64,000 bases of DNA from Botrimarina hoheduenensis (GCF_007859815.1 NZ_SJPH01000002.1:419824-483823); one strand, 5' to 3'; counted from the stretch's first letter, positions 8,292 to 18,332 are shown. Numbers and translations: made by a program. Notes: generated from the letters alone by a model not told the origin.

Positions 8292-10733
8292 ATGGATCGG
8301 CAAACGCGCTCATCGGTCTCCCTTCTGCTCGCCCTCGTTATGGTGGCGACAGGATGCGCGCCGACGCAGCCCTTCTACTTCATGGAAGACGGCGACCTGT
8401 CCCACTATGTGGACGTCGCGACACAGATCGAGTACCCCGACGTCGAAGAGCCACAGCTCGACGAAGTCTCGGGGGCCATGCGTCCGCTGACGCTTCGCAA
8501 CGCCGAAGACTACGAGGTTTGGGACCTCACGCTCGAAGAGGCGACGCGCATCACGCTCACCAACAGCCAGGTGATGCGGCAGCTCGGCGGGGCCGTGCTC
8601 GACAACGCGCCCGAGACCCTCTCGCGCAACCAAATCAACAACGTGGCGGTTACGACAACCTATGACCCGGCGTTGGTCGAGACCTCGACCGGCACCGCGG
8701 TCGGTTCGCAGTTCAGCGGCACAGGTGTCGAGGCGGCGCTCTCGGAGTTCGACGCGCAGCTCGATTCGGCGGTCACTTGGAACCGCAACGACCGTCCGCA
8801 GAACGTGCGGGTCGGCGACCCGACGATTGAGGGTTTCCAGCCGTCGTTGTTCGCGCAAGACCTGGGGGCCTTCAACCTGGGCGTTTCTAAGACCTCGGCC
8901 ACCGGTGGTCAGTACGCGTTCCGCAACAACACCGCCTACGACTACAACAACGCGGGCATCCGCGAGGCACCGAGCTCTTGGAACACCAACTTCGAAGCCT
9001 TCATCAGCCAGCCGCTGCTGCAAGGTCGGGGTGCCCAATACAACCGTATCGCCGGTCCGTTTGGCTTTGATCAATACGCCCAGGGCGGCACCAACCCGTT
9101 CGATGGCGTGATGCTGGCCCGGATCCGCACGGACCAAACCCTCGCCGACTTCGAGGGAGGCGTCCGCAACCTGATGCGCGACGTCGAGGAAGCCTACTGG
9201 GAGCTTTACTTCGCTTATCGGGACCTCGACGCTCGCAAGCTCGGGCGCGATTCGGCGCTCGAAACCTGGAAGAAGGTTGCCGCGCTGTACCGGGAAGGTG
9301 CCCGCGGCGGTTCAGCCGACCGCGAAGCTCAGAGCCGGGCACAGTACTTCCAGTTCAAAGCGCAGGTGGAAGAGGGCCTGACGACGCTGTTCGCACGTGA
9401 GAACCGGCTTCGTTACATGATGGGCCTCAGCGTCTCTGACGGGCGCTTGATCCGTCCGGCCGACGAGCCGACCTCCGCGCTGGTGTCGTTCGATTGGTCC
9501 TCCGTGCATCCCGAGGCGCTGGTCCGCAGAGTCGAGATCCGCAAGCAGAAGTGGGAAGTCAAGCGGCGTGAGCTTGAGCTCATCGCGGCACGCAACCACC
9601 TGCTGCCCCGGCTGGACGCCTTTGGCACTTACCGGTGGCTTGGCGCAGGTGACCGGCTCTTCCAGCAGAACCCGGTTGCTCCGGCGGGCGGCCTGTTCCG
9701 CGACGGCACGGGCGCTTTCGATTCGCTCACCGAGGGCGACTTCGAAGAGTGGGAGATGGGCTTCCGGTTCAGCCTGCCGATCGGCTTCCGCCGCGAGCTC
9801 TCGACCGTGCGGCATCACCAGCTGCTGCTGGCCCGAGACCGGGCGATCCTGCAGGATCTCGAGCTCGAGGTATCGCATCAATTAGGAGAATCGATCCGCT
9901 TCCTCGATTCGAGCTACACCACAAGTGAGACCAACTTCAATCGTCGCACGGCCGCGGAGCGAGAGGTCGAAGCCGTCCAGGCTCAGTACGATGCAAACCG
10001 CGTGACGCTTGACCTGCTGCTCGACGCGCAGCGGCGTCGGTCGGACGCGGAGACCGCCTACTACCGTTCCTTGGTGAACTACAACGTGGCGATCAGTCGC
10101 GTGCATTACCGCAAGGGCTCTCTGCTGGATTACAACGGCGTGTACCTGGCGGAAGGCCCGTGGCCCGGCAAGGCTCACTTTGATGCGTTGCGGCGAGCCC
10201 GTCAGCGCGATGCGAGCCTGTTCCTCGATTACGGCTACACGCGTCCGGGGGTGATGAGCCGCGGCGCACACGCGCAGCAGATGGATTACACCGGTGCTGA
10301 GGTTTCGCCAACGCCTGCCGGCGAGCTTTACTACGAGGGGGTTCCCACCCCCGCGGGAGAGCCAACTCTGATGGAAGGTGCCGGCGAATTGCTCCAGCCC
10401 ATTCCGGCCGGAGAGCCGCTCGGGGCGCTTCGTCAGCCGCTCTTTTCAGCCCCGGGGGCGATGGCGGTTGTCGGCGATGTCGTGCCCGTGGGCTACGATG
10501 ATGCCGATGAAACCCCGGCGGCGATTACCGGTCACCCTACCATGATGACGCGGCATTCAGGGGTGGTCCTGACCGGATCGGTAGTTGCAAACCGAGCCGC
10601 GGGCAGCCAATCTGACAGCTTCCCCGTGCAGCAAGCCATCGCCACCTCGCCGCAAGCCGATGAACATCAGCCGCGTCACTCGATTGCTCCAGCTGTTGCA
10701 AACGCTCCAGTCGGGAACCGGTCAGGACGCTGA
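8292..10733 (+). CDS. TolC-type outer membrane efflux lipoprotein
   Basis: About 813 residues from the ATG at 8292. The signal peptide ends in a lipobox (VMVATGC), so the protein is probably lipid-anchored. The body fits the TolC/outer-membrane efflux fold: long helices such as GGVRNLMRDVEEAYWELYFAYRDLDARKLGRDSALETWKKVAALYREG, RENRLRYMMGLSVSDGRLI, and the second repeat RREVEAVQAQYDANRVTLDLLLDAQRRRSDAETAYYRSLVNYNVAI. It is longer than E. coli TolC because of an N-terminal linker and a C-terminal Pro/Ala/Gly-rich tail with GEP/AGE repeats (~residues 655-813). No pump gene is adjacent. The last 74 bases overlap the start of the next gene in another frame. Confidence 0.88.
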   Translation: MDRQTRSSVSLLLALVMVATGCAPTQPFYFMEDGDLSHYVDVATQIEYPDVEEPQLDEVSGAMRPLTLRNAEDYEVWDLTLEEATRITLTNSQVMRQLGGAVLDNAPETLSRNQINNVAVTTTYDPALVETSTGTAVGSQFSGTGVEAALSEFDAQLDSAVTWNRNDRPQNVRVGDPTIEGFQPSLFAQDLGAFNLGVSKTSATGGQYAFRNNTAYDYNNAGIREAPSSWNTNFEAFISQPLLQGRGAQYNRIAGPFGFDQYAQGGTNPFDGVMLARIRTDQTLADFEGGVRNLMRDVEEAYWELYFAYRDLDARKLGRDSALETWKKVAALYREGARGGSADREAQSRAQYFQFKAQVEEGLTTLFARENRLRYMMGLSVSDGRLIRPADEPTSALVSFDWSSVHPEALVRRVEIRKQKWEVKRRELELIAARNHLLPRLDAFGTYRWLGAGDRLFQQNPVAPAGGLFRDGTGAFDSLTEGDFEEWEMGFRFSLPIGFRRELSTVRHHQLLLARDRAILQDLELEVSHQLGESIRFLDSSYTTSETNFNRRTAAEREVEAVQAQYDANRVTLDLLLDAQRRRSDAETAYYRSLVNYNVAISRVHYRKGSLLDYNGVYLAEGPWPGKAHFDALRRARQRDASLFLDYGYTRPGVMSRGAHAQQMDYTGAEVSPTPAGELYYEGVPTPAGEPTLMEGAGELLQPIPAGEPLGALRQPLFSAPGAMAVVGDVVPVGYDDADETPAAITGHPTMMTRHSGVVLTGSVVANRAAGSQSDSFPVQQAIATSPQADEHQPRHSIAPAVANAPVGNRSGR

Positions 10734-11628
10734 GCACCTCGCCGACGCCTGCGGCGTGAGCCGCCGGACCGTGTTCCGCGACCTCGAATCGCTCAAGCGT
10801 GCGGGCGTGCCCGTGGCGTTTGACACCGATGGTCGTCGGTATCGGATCGATTCGGATCATTTTCTACCGCCAACGAACCTGACGGTGAACGAGGCGCTTG
10901 CGGTGCTGCTGTTGGCAGCCGACTCAGAGCACTTGGGGAGCGATCCGCTCCGTCGCGCGGCGGGCGACGCCGCCGCAAAGATCGAGGCCAGTCTTCCCGA
11001 ATCGATGCGCGAACGCCTCGCCGAGATCCGGGCGGGCGTGACGCTCAAGCCCGAAGCGACCAATCCGCTGACAGGCAAGGACGAGGTCTACCGCCTGTTG
11101 CTGCGGGCCAACGAGGTGCGACGGCGAGTCGAGGTTCGGTACGACTGCCAGACCGAGTACGAGCAGTACGCAACCACGCTTGATCCTTACCACCTGCTGT
11201 TCCATCGGCGGAGCTGGTACGTCATCGGGATGTCGTCGCACCACAAGGAAGTGCGCACGTTTAACGTTGGCCGGATCGTCTCAGCCGAGATGCTCAAGAC
11301 CGAGTTCCGCATACCGCGTACGTTCAGTGTTGCTTCGTATTTGGGCAACGCTTGGCGGATCATGCCCGGCCCCGAGTTTGCGGTGCACCTTCGGTTCGAG
11401 CCGCTTGTGGCTAAGAATGTTAGCGAGGTGCTCTGGCACGCAACGCAGCAGTGCGATTTTGCACCAGACGGCACGCTCGATTTCCGCGCAACCGTGGCGG
11501 GGCTCAGCGAGATCGTTTGGTGGGTGCTGGGCTACGGCGACCAGGTCGAAGTGCTGGCACCGATGCGCTTACGCAAGATGGTGGCCGAGCGCACCCGCCG
11601 CGCCGCCGGGCGCTATCACGATGTGTGA
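10660..11628 (+). CDS. WYL-domain transcriptional regulator (YafY/DeoR-like)
   Basis: A 322-residue cytoplasmic regulator. Residues ~1-60 form a helix-turn-helix (RVTRLLQLLQTLQSG to ACGVSRRTVFRDLESLKRAGVPVAFDTDGRRYRI). Residues ~140-215 form the WYL domain (VRRRVEVRYDC, DPYHLLFHRRSWYVIGMSSHHKEVRTFNVGRI), which in this family senses small ligands or nucleic acid. A C-terminal extension (WHATQQCDF to VLGYGDQVEVLAPMRLRKMV) is typical. The ATG at 10660 is needed to keep the helix-turn-helix, so the gene begins inside the 3' end of the TolC-type gene, suggesting translational coupling. Target genes are unknown. Confidence 0.9.
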   Translation: MNISRVTRLLQLLQTLQSGTGQDAEHLADACGVSRRTVFRDLESLKRAGVPVAFDTDGRRYRIDSDHFLPPTNLTVNEALAVLLLAADSEHLGSDPLRRAAGDAAAKIEASLPESMRERLAEIRAGVTLKPEATNPLTGKDEVYRLLLRANEVRRRVEVRYDCQTEYEQYATTLDPYHLLFHRRSWYVIGMSSHHKEVRTFNVGRIVSAEMLKTEFRIPRTFSVASYLGNAWRIMPGPEFAVHLRFEPLVAKNVSEVLWHATQQCDFAPDGTLDFRATVAGLSEIVWWVLGYGDQVEVLAPMRLRKMVAERTRRAAGRYHDV

Positions 11629-11709
11629 TTGCCCCTGCCAAGGTTGGCCGGGGGGCGAACACGCCCAAGACCCTCTAACTTTCCCCCGTGTCGTCTCCGC
11701 CGTCATCGC

Positions 11710-12330
11710 ATGTTCTTTTCTTTCGACGGGATCGATGGGGTTGGCAAGACAACGCAGATCGAGCGTTTTGTCGGATGGCTGCGGGCGACCGGACGCGAGG
11801 TCGTAACGTGCCGCGACCCGGGATCGACGCCGCTGGGTGAGAAGCTCCGCGGCGTGCTGCTGCACAGCGGCCCCGAGTTGCTGATTGGACCAACGGCCGA
11901 AATGTTGCTCTACATGGCGGCTCGCAGCCAGCTGGTTGAAGAGTGTATCCGTCCGGCGCTCGAACGCGGTGCCACGGTCGTTTCCGACCGCTTCTTGTTG
12001 GCCAATCTGGTCTATCAGTCCCACGCCGGCGGACTCGATCGCGACGCCGTTGGTGCTGTTGGCACCGTAGCGACGCACGGCCTGTTGCCCGATACGGTTT
12101 TCGTGCTCGATTTAGATCCTGCCATGGCGACCGCCCGACGGCAGGGCCCCGACGATCGGATGGAGGCGCGCGGCGACTCCTATCGTGAACGGGTGCGCCA
12201 AGGTTTTATTGCCGAGGCACGCCGTGACTCGCGGATCGTGATGATCGATGCGGCGGGAAGCGTTGACGAGGTCGAAGCGCTGGTGCGTGACGCTGCCGTT
12301 TCGCGCCATGCGGAACTGGCCGCCAGCTAA
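11710..12330 (+). CDS. tmk: Thymidylate kinase
   Basis: Phosphorylates dTMP to dTDP with ATP in the cytoplasm. The P-loop is FDGIDGVGKTT at residues 5-15. The substrate-binding motif is SDRFLLANLVYQ, where DRF replaces the usual DR[YH]. The lid region is ATARRQGPDDRMEARGDSYRERVRQGF, with Arg residues expected there. Length (206 aa) is usual. ATG at 11710 starts exactly at the first strand, MFFSFDGIDG. It lies 81 bases after the WYL gene, on the same strand, and its stop overlaps that of the convergent DUF368 gene. Confidence 0.95.
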   Translation: MFFSFDGIDGVGKTTQIERFVGWLRATGREVVTCRDPGSTPLGEKLRGVLLHSGPELLIGPTAEMLLYMAARSQLVEECIRPALERGATVVSDRFLLANLVYQSHAGGLDRDAVGAVGTVATHGLLPDTVFVLDLDPAMATARRQGPDDRMEARGDSYRERVRQGFIAEARRDSRIVMIDAAGSVDEVEALVRDAAVSRHAELAAS

Positions 12331-13367
12331 GCTGCGTCTGACGAAGTCTTGAGTTTCGCCGCCGACTTAGCCACACGTCGGCGAGCAAGGGCGTCGATCA
12401 CCAGCACCAGCACAAAGCCGATCACGGCGGCCGCGATACAGCGAATCACATTCTCATCCGCGGCGTGGGGCAGGTAGGGTTCGAAGACCTTTAGTTTGAA
12501 CTTGGCGATCTCGGGCGTGATGTCGCGCTGGAAGGGCCACACCCTGCGGAGCGATCCGATCATCAATCCGCACAGGGCCGCCATGGTTGGTGACCAGTGC
12601 CGCGCGAGCAGCCAGCGCAGCAATCGGCTGAACGCCAGCAGCCCGATCAAGCAGCCTGCCGCAAACACCGCGAGCGTCGCCACTTCAGCGGGGGTGATCG
12701 CGAGTTTAGCGATCCGGTGGAGGATGCCGGTGATCTCTTCATACTTGCCAAGCAGCAGCAGTAAGTACGCACCACTGATGCCCGGAAGGATCATCGCGCA
12801 GATGGCCACAACGCCGCTGAAGAACGTGTACAGCAAGCCGGGACGCGGCGCGAGCTGGGTGAGCCCAGCGAGCCATGCGGCGAACGCTGCCGCTGCAAGG
12901 CCCAGGATAATCAGAGCCGCATAGCCTCCTTTGCCCGCGCGACCAGTCATCCGACCAACCAGGACGCCCGAAGCGGCGATGAGTCCGAAGAAGGCCGCAT
13001 AGGTCACATCGCGATGCGTTTGCAGCAGGTAGCTCATGAGCCCCGCGAACCCCACAACGCTCGTGGCAATCCCGCCGCCTAGCAGCAGCAGAAAGCCGAG
13101 GTCGATCCGTCGGGCCGCGGCGCCGAGCTGACCGCTCAGCACGTTCCCGATGAACCGGCGGTCCACATGCGTCAGCGCGTCGAGCAGTCGGGTATAAACC
13201 CCCAGGATCAAGGCGACCGTGCCCCCGGAAACTCCCGGAACGATGTCCGCGGCACCCATCGCCAGCCCACACAGCGCGATGCGATAGGACAGCGGACCGT
13301 TCGTCTCTGCTGGTGTTTTTGCGGGCGTTTTTTCGGGCAGGGCCGGATCTTGTTGCGTAGGGGGCAT
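12327..13367 (-). CDS. DUF368 membrane protein, undecaprenyl-phosphate translocase family
   Basis: A ~346-residue polytopic inner-membrane protein with two inverted motifs, GLAMGAADIVPGVSGGTVALILGVY and ICAMILPGISGAYLLLLLGKYEEI, that define DUF368. Members (PopT group) are known from published work to return undecaprenyl phosphate across the membrane for envelope synthesis; that role here is by family. About ten membrane helices are visible. ATG at 13367 is used; a GTG at 13376 is an alternative. Its TAG stop shares bases 12327-12329 with the end of tmk. Confidence 0.9.
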   Translation of the reverse strand: MPPTQQDPALPEKTPAKTPAETNGPLSYRIALCGLAMGAADIVPGVSGGTVALILGVYTRLLDALTHVDRRFIGNVLSGQLGAAARRIDLGFLLLLGGGIATSVVGFAGLMSYLLQTHRDVTYAAFFGLIAASGVLVGRMTGRAGKGGYAALIILGLAAAAFAAWLAGLTQLAPRPGLLYTFFSGVVAICAMILPGISGAYLLLLLGKYEEITGILHRIAKLAITPAEVATLAVFAAGCLIGLLAFSRLLRWLLARHWSPTMAALCGLMIGSLRRVWPFQRDITPEIAKFKLKVFEPYLPHAADENVIRCIAAAVIGFVLVLVIDALARRRVAKSAAKLKTSSDAA

Positions 13368-13719
13368 CAGTCGCACGGGGACGAACGGCGGGGGAAGCTG
13401 GGCCGCTATTAAGCGTCAGCTCGGCCCTCAAGGGAAGAGTTGGGGAATCTTGCCCAGAAAAAACGCGAATTGACTCGGCAATCGCGCATTCTCTATTGTT
13501 CTCAACAAGCAGCGCCGTCATTGATAGCCAAGCGCTATTACTAAGGCGAGTTATCTTAGCAAAGACAATAGTTCGTTGGTCTACCTAATTTTGCGAAAGA
13601 ACTTTCACAACCGAGAGACTGCGGCGATCATGACTTTCTGCTCACTCCGAGACGCCAGCTAGGAGCTTGCGAATCCGAGGGGCCCACTTCTCCCACTCAG
13701 CGCTAGAGAGCCGCGTCGG
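13368..13719. other. Divergent promoter region of DUF368 gene and ispE
   Basis: No gene is seen. The part from about 13490 to 13640 is much richer in A and T than its surroundings (for example TTATCTTAGCAAAGACAATAG), as expected for the promoters of the two divergent genes, but I cannot place a reliable -35/-10 pair. Confidence 0.4.
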
Positions 13720-14682
13720 ATGCTCCTCCGAGTGACACCCAACGGCTGCACCGCCTTGGCTCCGGCCAAGATTAATCTCTCCCTAGAGATTCTTGGTCGG
13801 CGTGCGGACGGGTTTCACGAATTGCGGACCGTTATGGCGCCTTTGCGGTGGTACGACTCGCTCCAAGTCGAGCGACTCGCCCCCAATCAGCCGTCAGAGC
13901 CCAACCCCCGCGGCACCGATTTGCAGGCGGAAGGGGTCACCGGACGCTTTGTGCTGCAACAAGCCTGCGATCCAGCCGCTGACATTCCCGCAGATGCCTC
14001 CAACCTGGTCGTCCGGGCGCTCGTGCTGCTCGCTCGGGCGACGGGAAACCCGCTTCACGCGGCAGTGACCCTCATCAAGCGTTTGCCGAGTCAAGCGGGC
14101 TTGGGGGGCGGATCGAGCGACGCCGCCGCCGCGTTGGTCGCGGCCAATCGGGCTTGGCGATTCGACCTCAGCCCCGAAAAACTGACTGCTTTGGCCGCCC
14201 AACTCGGGAGCGACGTCCCCTTTTTCGTACAAGTTCTGCTCGGCGGCGGGCGCTGTCGGGCCGCCTTGTGCGAAGGCCGCGGTGAAGCGATCCGCCCGAC
14301 TCCCGTTGCCGGCGCGATCCCGTGCGTCGTCGTCAAACCGGTGCGGGGGCTCTCCACCGCCGAGGTTTACGCGATGAGCAACGCCGAGGAGCACGGCGAG
14401 CGCGGATCGTCTGAGGCGACATTGGCGGCGTTACGCACGGGCGAATGGCGTCACGCCGCAAACCTTTTGACCAACACGCTGCAGCCTGCTGCGTTGCGGG
14501 TTGCCCCCTGGTTAGAGAAGCTCGCCGTCCTGTTTAGCCGCTTGCCGGTTATCGCTCACCAGCTTTCCGGGAGCGGATCGGCCTACTTCGCTTTATGTCA
14601 GAATTGGGCAACGGCCCGTCGTGTGGGGGCCGCGGTTCGCGGTGCCAATCTGGGGCGTGTCACAATTACGAGCACCCTTTAA
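13720..14682 (+). CDS. ispE: 4-diphosphocytidyl-2-C-methyl-D-erythritol kinase
   Basis: ATP-dependent kinase of the MEP pathway of isoprenoid synthesis, a GHMP-family enzyme. PAKINLSLEILGRRADGFHEL near the N-terminus carries the catalytic Lys (about residue 17). The ATP-binding loop is PSQAGLGGGSSDAAAAL (residues 123-139) and the catalytic Asp is in LGSDVPFF (about residue 165). The C-terminal SGSGSAYFAL is the last GHMP motif. Length 320 aa is slightly long, with an insertion around residues 55-90. Together with the next gene it reproduces the ispE-spoVG neighbourhood known from Firmicutes. Confidence 0.96.
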   Translation: MLLRVTPNGCTALAPAKINLSLEILGRRADGFHELRTVMAPLRWYDSLQVERLAPNQPSEPNPRGTDLQAEGVTGRFVLQQACDPAADIPADASNLVVRALVLLARATGNPLHAAVTLIKRLPSQAGLGGGSSDAAAALVAANRAWRFDLSPEKLTALAAQLGSDVPFFVQVLLGGGRCRAALCEGRGEAIRPTPVAGAIPCVVVKPVRGLSTAEVYAMSNAEEHGERGSSEATLAALRTGEWRHAANLLTNTLQPAALRVAPWLEKLAVLFSRLPVIAHQLSGSGSAYFALCQNWATARRVGAAVRGANLGRVTITSTL

Positions 14683-14748
14683 GCCAATTCGTGCGTAGAA
14701 CATAGCCAACCGTGAGGGGCACTCACCGTCACGCCAGGAGCGACCGCC

Positions 14749-15414
14749 ATGAACATCACCGAAGTCAGGATCAAGCTGATGGATGAATCGGGCGAACGCC
14801 TTAAGGCGTTCTGCTCGATCACTTTCGACGATTGCTTTGTTATTCGCGACCTAAAAGTCATCGAGGGCACGAGCGGCTTCTTTGTCGCAATGCCTAGCCG
14901 CAAGCTCACCGCGCACTGCGGCAAGTGTGGCATGAAGAACCATCTGCGCGCCGCGTTCTGTAACCAGTGCGGAGCCAAGCTCGAAGAGGCGCGGCTGATC
15001 AAGGACCTCGACGGGCGCACGAAGCTCTATGCCGATATCGCGCATCCGATCAATTCCCGCTGTCGGGAGATGATCCAAGAGCGCGTCATCGCCGAGTACC
15101 AATCGGAACTCGAGCGCGCCAAGCTGCCGGACTACGTCTCGCGCTACGATGATTACGACGGGGGCGACTTCAGCGAAGAAGACGCCCTTACCACGCGGCG
15201 CTTCGACGAGCCGCACAGCGAGACGCGTCAAAACCGGCCGCACCATCCGCCGCAGGGCGATCCGGCAACGACGCGCGTCCCCCTCTCGCCGCCGCACACG
15301 CCCATGAATCAGCGTGCTCCGGATAGCAGTCCCGCCTCCCGTTTCGATGCCGCGGATCAGCGGGTTGACCGGCGTGATTTTCCGGCCGACGGCTTTGGAA
15401 CGGGCATCTTCTAA
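14749..15414 (+). CDS. spoVG: SpoVG-family protein with inserted zinc ribbon
   Basis: A 221-residue protein. Residues 1-50 ([52 protein letters not shown]) and 95-120 ([25 protein letters not shown]) together form the SpoVG fold, a nucleic-acid-binding domain of about 85 residues. Between them lies an extra segment with Cys57, Cys60, Cys71 and Cys74 (CGKCG and CNQCG), a zinc-ribbon pattern placed exactly in the loop after MPSRK. A charged, Pro/His-rich tail of ~100 residues follows. An AGGAG motif precedes the ATG. It sits 66 bases after ispE. The role in planctomycetes, which do not sporulate, is unknown; RNA or DNA binding is inferred from the family. Confidence 0.88.
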   Translation: MNITEVRIKLMDESGERLKAFCSITFDDCFVIRDLKVIEGTSGFFVAMPSRKLTAHCGKCGMKNHLRAAFCNQCGAKLEEARLIKDLDGRTKLYADIAHPINSRCREMIQERVIAEYQSELERAKLPDYVSRYDDYDGGDFSEEDALTTRRFDEPHSETRQNRPHHPPQGDPATTRVPLSPPHTPMNQRAPDSSPASRFDAADQRVDRRDFPADGFGTGIF

Positions 15415-15417
15415 GCC

Positions 15418-15442
15418 CGCGGCTTAGCTGCCGCGTGTTTTT
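15418..15442 (+). terminator. Rho-independent terminator after spoVG
   Basis: CGCGGC (15418-15423) pairs with GCCGCG (15430-15435) around a TTAGCT loop, followed by TGTTTTTGT. It begins three bases after the spoVG stop. Confidence 0.7.
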
Positions 15443-15992
15443 GTACGGTCATAGTTGCACGGGTGTTGCGTGCTCTTGCGTTGTCGGCAAGGGCGGAGCG
15501 CCGTGAGCCGTGTCGTCTAGCGACGACGGGCAACCAGACAACCCGCCAGCCTGCCAGCGCGACATGCACGCGCTTGGGTCAGCATGCGTCACGAACGCGG
15601 CTCAGGCGAGTCCGCTTCGTTCTGCGTTTCAGGTACCGCCCCCCGTTTCGTCGCCCTGCGGACGGTCGAGCCGACCCAGTGAAATCCGACCGGTGTTTAG
15701 CTGCTGAGGTTGAGGCAACCTCGGCGACTTAGCCGCGGGCGGAACTCCGCGAAGTTGAGGCGACCTCGGCGAATCCGAGCACTCCTGAGAATCGCCTTCT
15801 GGCAGTCACTGTCGAGAATCCCGGCGAGAGTTTAGGGCACTGCTAAGAGAGCACTGGCAAGTCATTGGGGGCATGATACGTTTTTAGAGTCACCCTCACG
15901 TTGCGGCTATGGCCTGCCTTACTATCGGTTTTGCGGCCGCAGTTGACGGACGTTGGGACCCACTACTGATCTTGCACTTTCACGAACAACCC
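15443..15992. other. Intergenic stretch with two 19-bp direct repeats
   Basis: No convincing gene is seen before the sulfatase. GTTGAGGCAACCTCGGCGA (15709-15727) recurs as GTTGAGGCGACCTCGGCGA at 15754-15772, one mismatch, 45 bases apart; the first copy can fold (GAGGTT/AACCTC). Their role is unknown. Confidence 0.5.
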
Positions 15993-18332
15993 ATGAGCCA
16001 TCTATCTTATCTGCTATTCGTTGTGGCATGGTTTGCGATCGCGGCTGAGAGTCGCACCCATGGCATCGAGCCTGACCGCTCTAAGCTGCCGATGGAGCTG
16101 ACGCACTTCGAGGGGAAGATCGGCGAGACCTACAAGGAATCGGAATCGGACTGGCAGGGATCGGTCGCTGCGCCGGAGGGGGCTCCAAACGTCGTGGTGA
16201 TTCTGCTGGACGATGTCGGCTTCGGCCAGACCTCCACGTTCGGCGGACTGATCCCTACGCCGAACCTTGAAAAGCTTGCCAGCCGTGGGCTGAAGTACAA
16301 CCGCTTCCACACGACGGCCATCTGTGGCCCGTCGCGCGCCGCGCTGCTGACCGGCCGCAACCACCACCAGTGCGGCAACGGCTTCTTGATGGAGTGGGCG
16401 ACCGGTTTCCCCAACTACTCCACGATGCTACCCAAGAGCACCGCGACGATTGCTGAGGTGCTCAAAGACAACGGGTACAACACGTGGTGGTACGGCAAGA
16501 ACCACAACACGCCCGACTGGGAGACGACGGTCGCCGGGCCGTTTGACCGCTGGCCGAGCGGGATGGGCTTCGAGTACTTCTTCGGCTTCAACGCCGGGGA
16601 GACCCACCAGTACTACCCGGTGATCTTTGAGAACACGACGCCGGTCGAGCCAAACAAGTCGCCCGAAGAGGGCTATCACTTCATGACCGACATGACCGAC
16701 CGAGCGATCTCGCGGATGAAGTTTGCCAAGTCGGTGGCACCTAAGAAGCCGTTCTTCATGTACTTCGCCCCCGGCGCGATGCACGCGCCGCATCACGTGA
16801 CGGCCGAGTGGCGAGATAAGTTTGACGGCCAGTTCGATATGGGGTGGGAGAAGTACCGCGAGATTGTTTTCCAGAACCAGCTCGAAATGGGGATCGTCCC
16901 AAAGGGGACCGAGCTCACGCCTCGCCCCGATTGGGTACCGGCTTGGGATGGCCTGAGCGACGAACAGAAGGAGGTCTACACGGCCCTGTTCGAGAACTTT
17001 GCGGGCTTCTTCGCCTTCACCGATCACGAGATCGGCCGGCTTCTCGACGCCGTAAACGGCTTGCCGGACGCCGACAACACGCTGGTGATCTACATCGTCG
17101 GCGATAACGGCGCTTCCTCCGAGGGTGGGCCCGACGGCACGCTCAACGAGATCATGAATCTGAACGGGCTCCCTACCGTCCTCAGCGACGTGGTTGAAAA
17201 CCTCGACAAGCTGGGCGGACCCGAGTCCGAACCACACTACCCGGTCGGCTGGGCCTGGGCGGGCAACACGCCGTTCCAGTGGGTGAAGCAGGTTGCCTCG
17301 CACTTGGGGGGCACCCGGAACCCGATGGTCGTCTCGTGGCCGGCGAGGATTCAACCCGACGACAAGCCGCGTGACGCCTTCCTGCACCTCGTGGACGTCG
17401 TGCCGACGATCCTTGAGGCTGCCAAGGTCCCGATGCCAGGCACGGTGAACGGCATCAAGCAGAAGCCGCTCGTCGGGAAGTCATTTCTGGCAAGCTTCAC
17501 TGACCCCGGCTACGCGGGGCGCGACTCCCAGTACTTCGAGGTACTCAGCAACCGGTCGATGTACCAGGACGGCTGGAAAGCGAATGCGCAGCACACGCGT
17601 CCCTGGCGTCAGGACCTGGCTCCGGGGAACTGGGATAAAGATCGCTGGGAGCTCTACAACCTCGCCGAGGACTTCTCAGAAGCGAAGGATCTCGCCGAGG
17701 AACATCCCGAAAAACTCGCGGCGCTGAAATCAGTTTGGAAAGAGGCAGCGGAACGCAACGAGATTTACCCGCTCGACGACCGAGGCTCGGCACGGATCGC
17801 GGTGCCCAAGCCGCCTGTTCCCGGCTCGGACCCCAACTCAACGACCTACACCTACTACGCCGGGGCGACACGCATTGCCGAACCCGCGGCGCCCCCGATG
17901 AAGAACCGTTCGTGGACACTGACCGCGGACGTGACGACCCAGGGCACCGAGACCGAGGGCGTCGTCGTTGGGTTCGGCGGTGTGGCTGCCGGTCTGGTCC
18001 TCTACCTCGACAAGGGAACGCCGGTCTTCGACTACAACTACTTCGACGACCACACCGTCGTCCGCGGCGATGAGCCGCTTCCACCGGGTGACAGCACAAT
18101 CGCAGTCGCCTTCGATTACGCCGGCGGCGGGGCCGGTAAGGGGGCTAATATATCGCTGAAGGTGAACGGTGAGGCAGTTGCCAATGGGAAGATGCAAGCC
18201 ACGGTTGGCGGACGCTTTGGCGTCGATACCTTCGGCGTGGGAGAGGACTCGGGCCAGCCCGTGACCAACGCCTACCAGCCGCCCTTCCGTTTCACAGGAG
18301 AGATCAGGCAGGTGGTCGTCGAGGTGGAATAA
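15993..18332 (+). CDS. Secreted arylsulfatase (S1 family)
   Basis: Hydrolyses sulfate esters. Starting at the ATG 15993 gives a signal peptide ([22 protein letters not shown]); the frame is open to 15909, but that extension is less likely. The metal-binding N-terminus is [20 protein letters not shown], and the FGly motif is [13 protein letters not shown], with Cys at about residue 111. Other conserved parts are [19 protein letters not shown] and [11 protein letters not shown]. The large size (779 aa), the [15 protein letters not shown] start and the C-terminal beta-sandwich fit the Pseudomonas-type arylsulfatase group. Maturation needs a formylglycine-generating enzyme, not seen in the window. 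It is flanked by long gaps, so it is probably transcribed alone. Substrate cannot be told from the sequence. Confidence 0.92.
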   Translation: MSHLSYLLFVVAWFAIAAESRTHGIEPDRSKLPMELTHFEGKIGETYKESESDWQGSVAAPEGAPNVVVILLDDVGFGQTSTFGGLIPTPNLEKLASRGLKYNRFHTTAICGPSRAALLTGRNHHQCGNGFLMEWATGFPNYSTMLPKSTATIAEVLKDNGYNTWWYGKNHNTPDWETTVAGPFDRWPSGMGFEYFFGFNAGETHQYYPVIFENTTPVEPNKSPEEGYHFMTDMTDRAISRMKFAKSVAPKKPFFMYFAPGAMHAPHHVTAEWRDKFDGQFDMGWEKYREIVFQNQLEMGIVPKGTELTPRPDWVPAWDGLSDEQKEVYTALFENFAGFFAFTDHEIGRLLDAVNGLPDADNTLVIYIVGDNGASSEGGPDGTLNEIMNLNGLPTVLSDVVENLDKLGGPESEPHYPVGWAWAGNTPFQWVKQVASHLGGTRNPMVVSWPARIQPDDKPRDAFLHLVDVVPTILEAAKVPMPGTVNGIKQKPLVGKSFLASFTDPGYAGRDSQYFEVLSNRSMYQDGWKANAQHTRPWRQDLAPGNWDKDRWELYNLAEDFSEAKDLAEEHPEKLAALKSVWKEAAERNEIYPLDDRGSARIAVPKPPVPGSDPNSTTYTYYAGATRIAEPAAPPMKNRSWTLTADVTTQGTETEGVVVGFGGVAAGLVLYLDKGTPVFDYNYFDDHTVVRGDEPLPPGDSTIAVAFDYAGGGAGKGANISLKVNGEAVANGKMQATVGGRFGVDTFGVGEDSGQPVTNAYQPPFRFTGEIRQVVVEVE

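Noticed and set aside
15443-15908. Protein-coding frames before the arylsulfatase
   Set aside because: They are Arg/Pro/Thr-rich shadows without start signals and contain the non-coding direct repeats.
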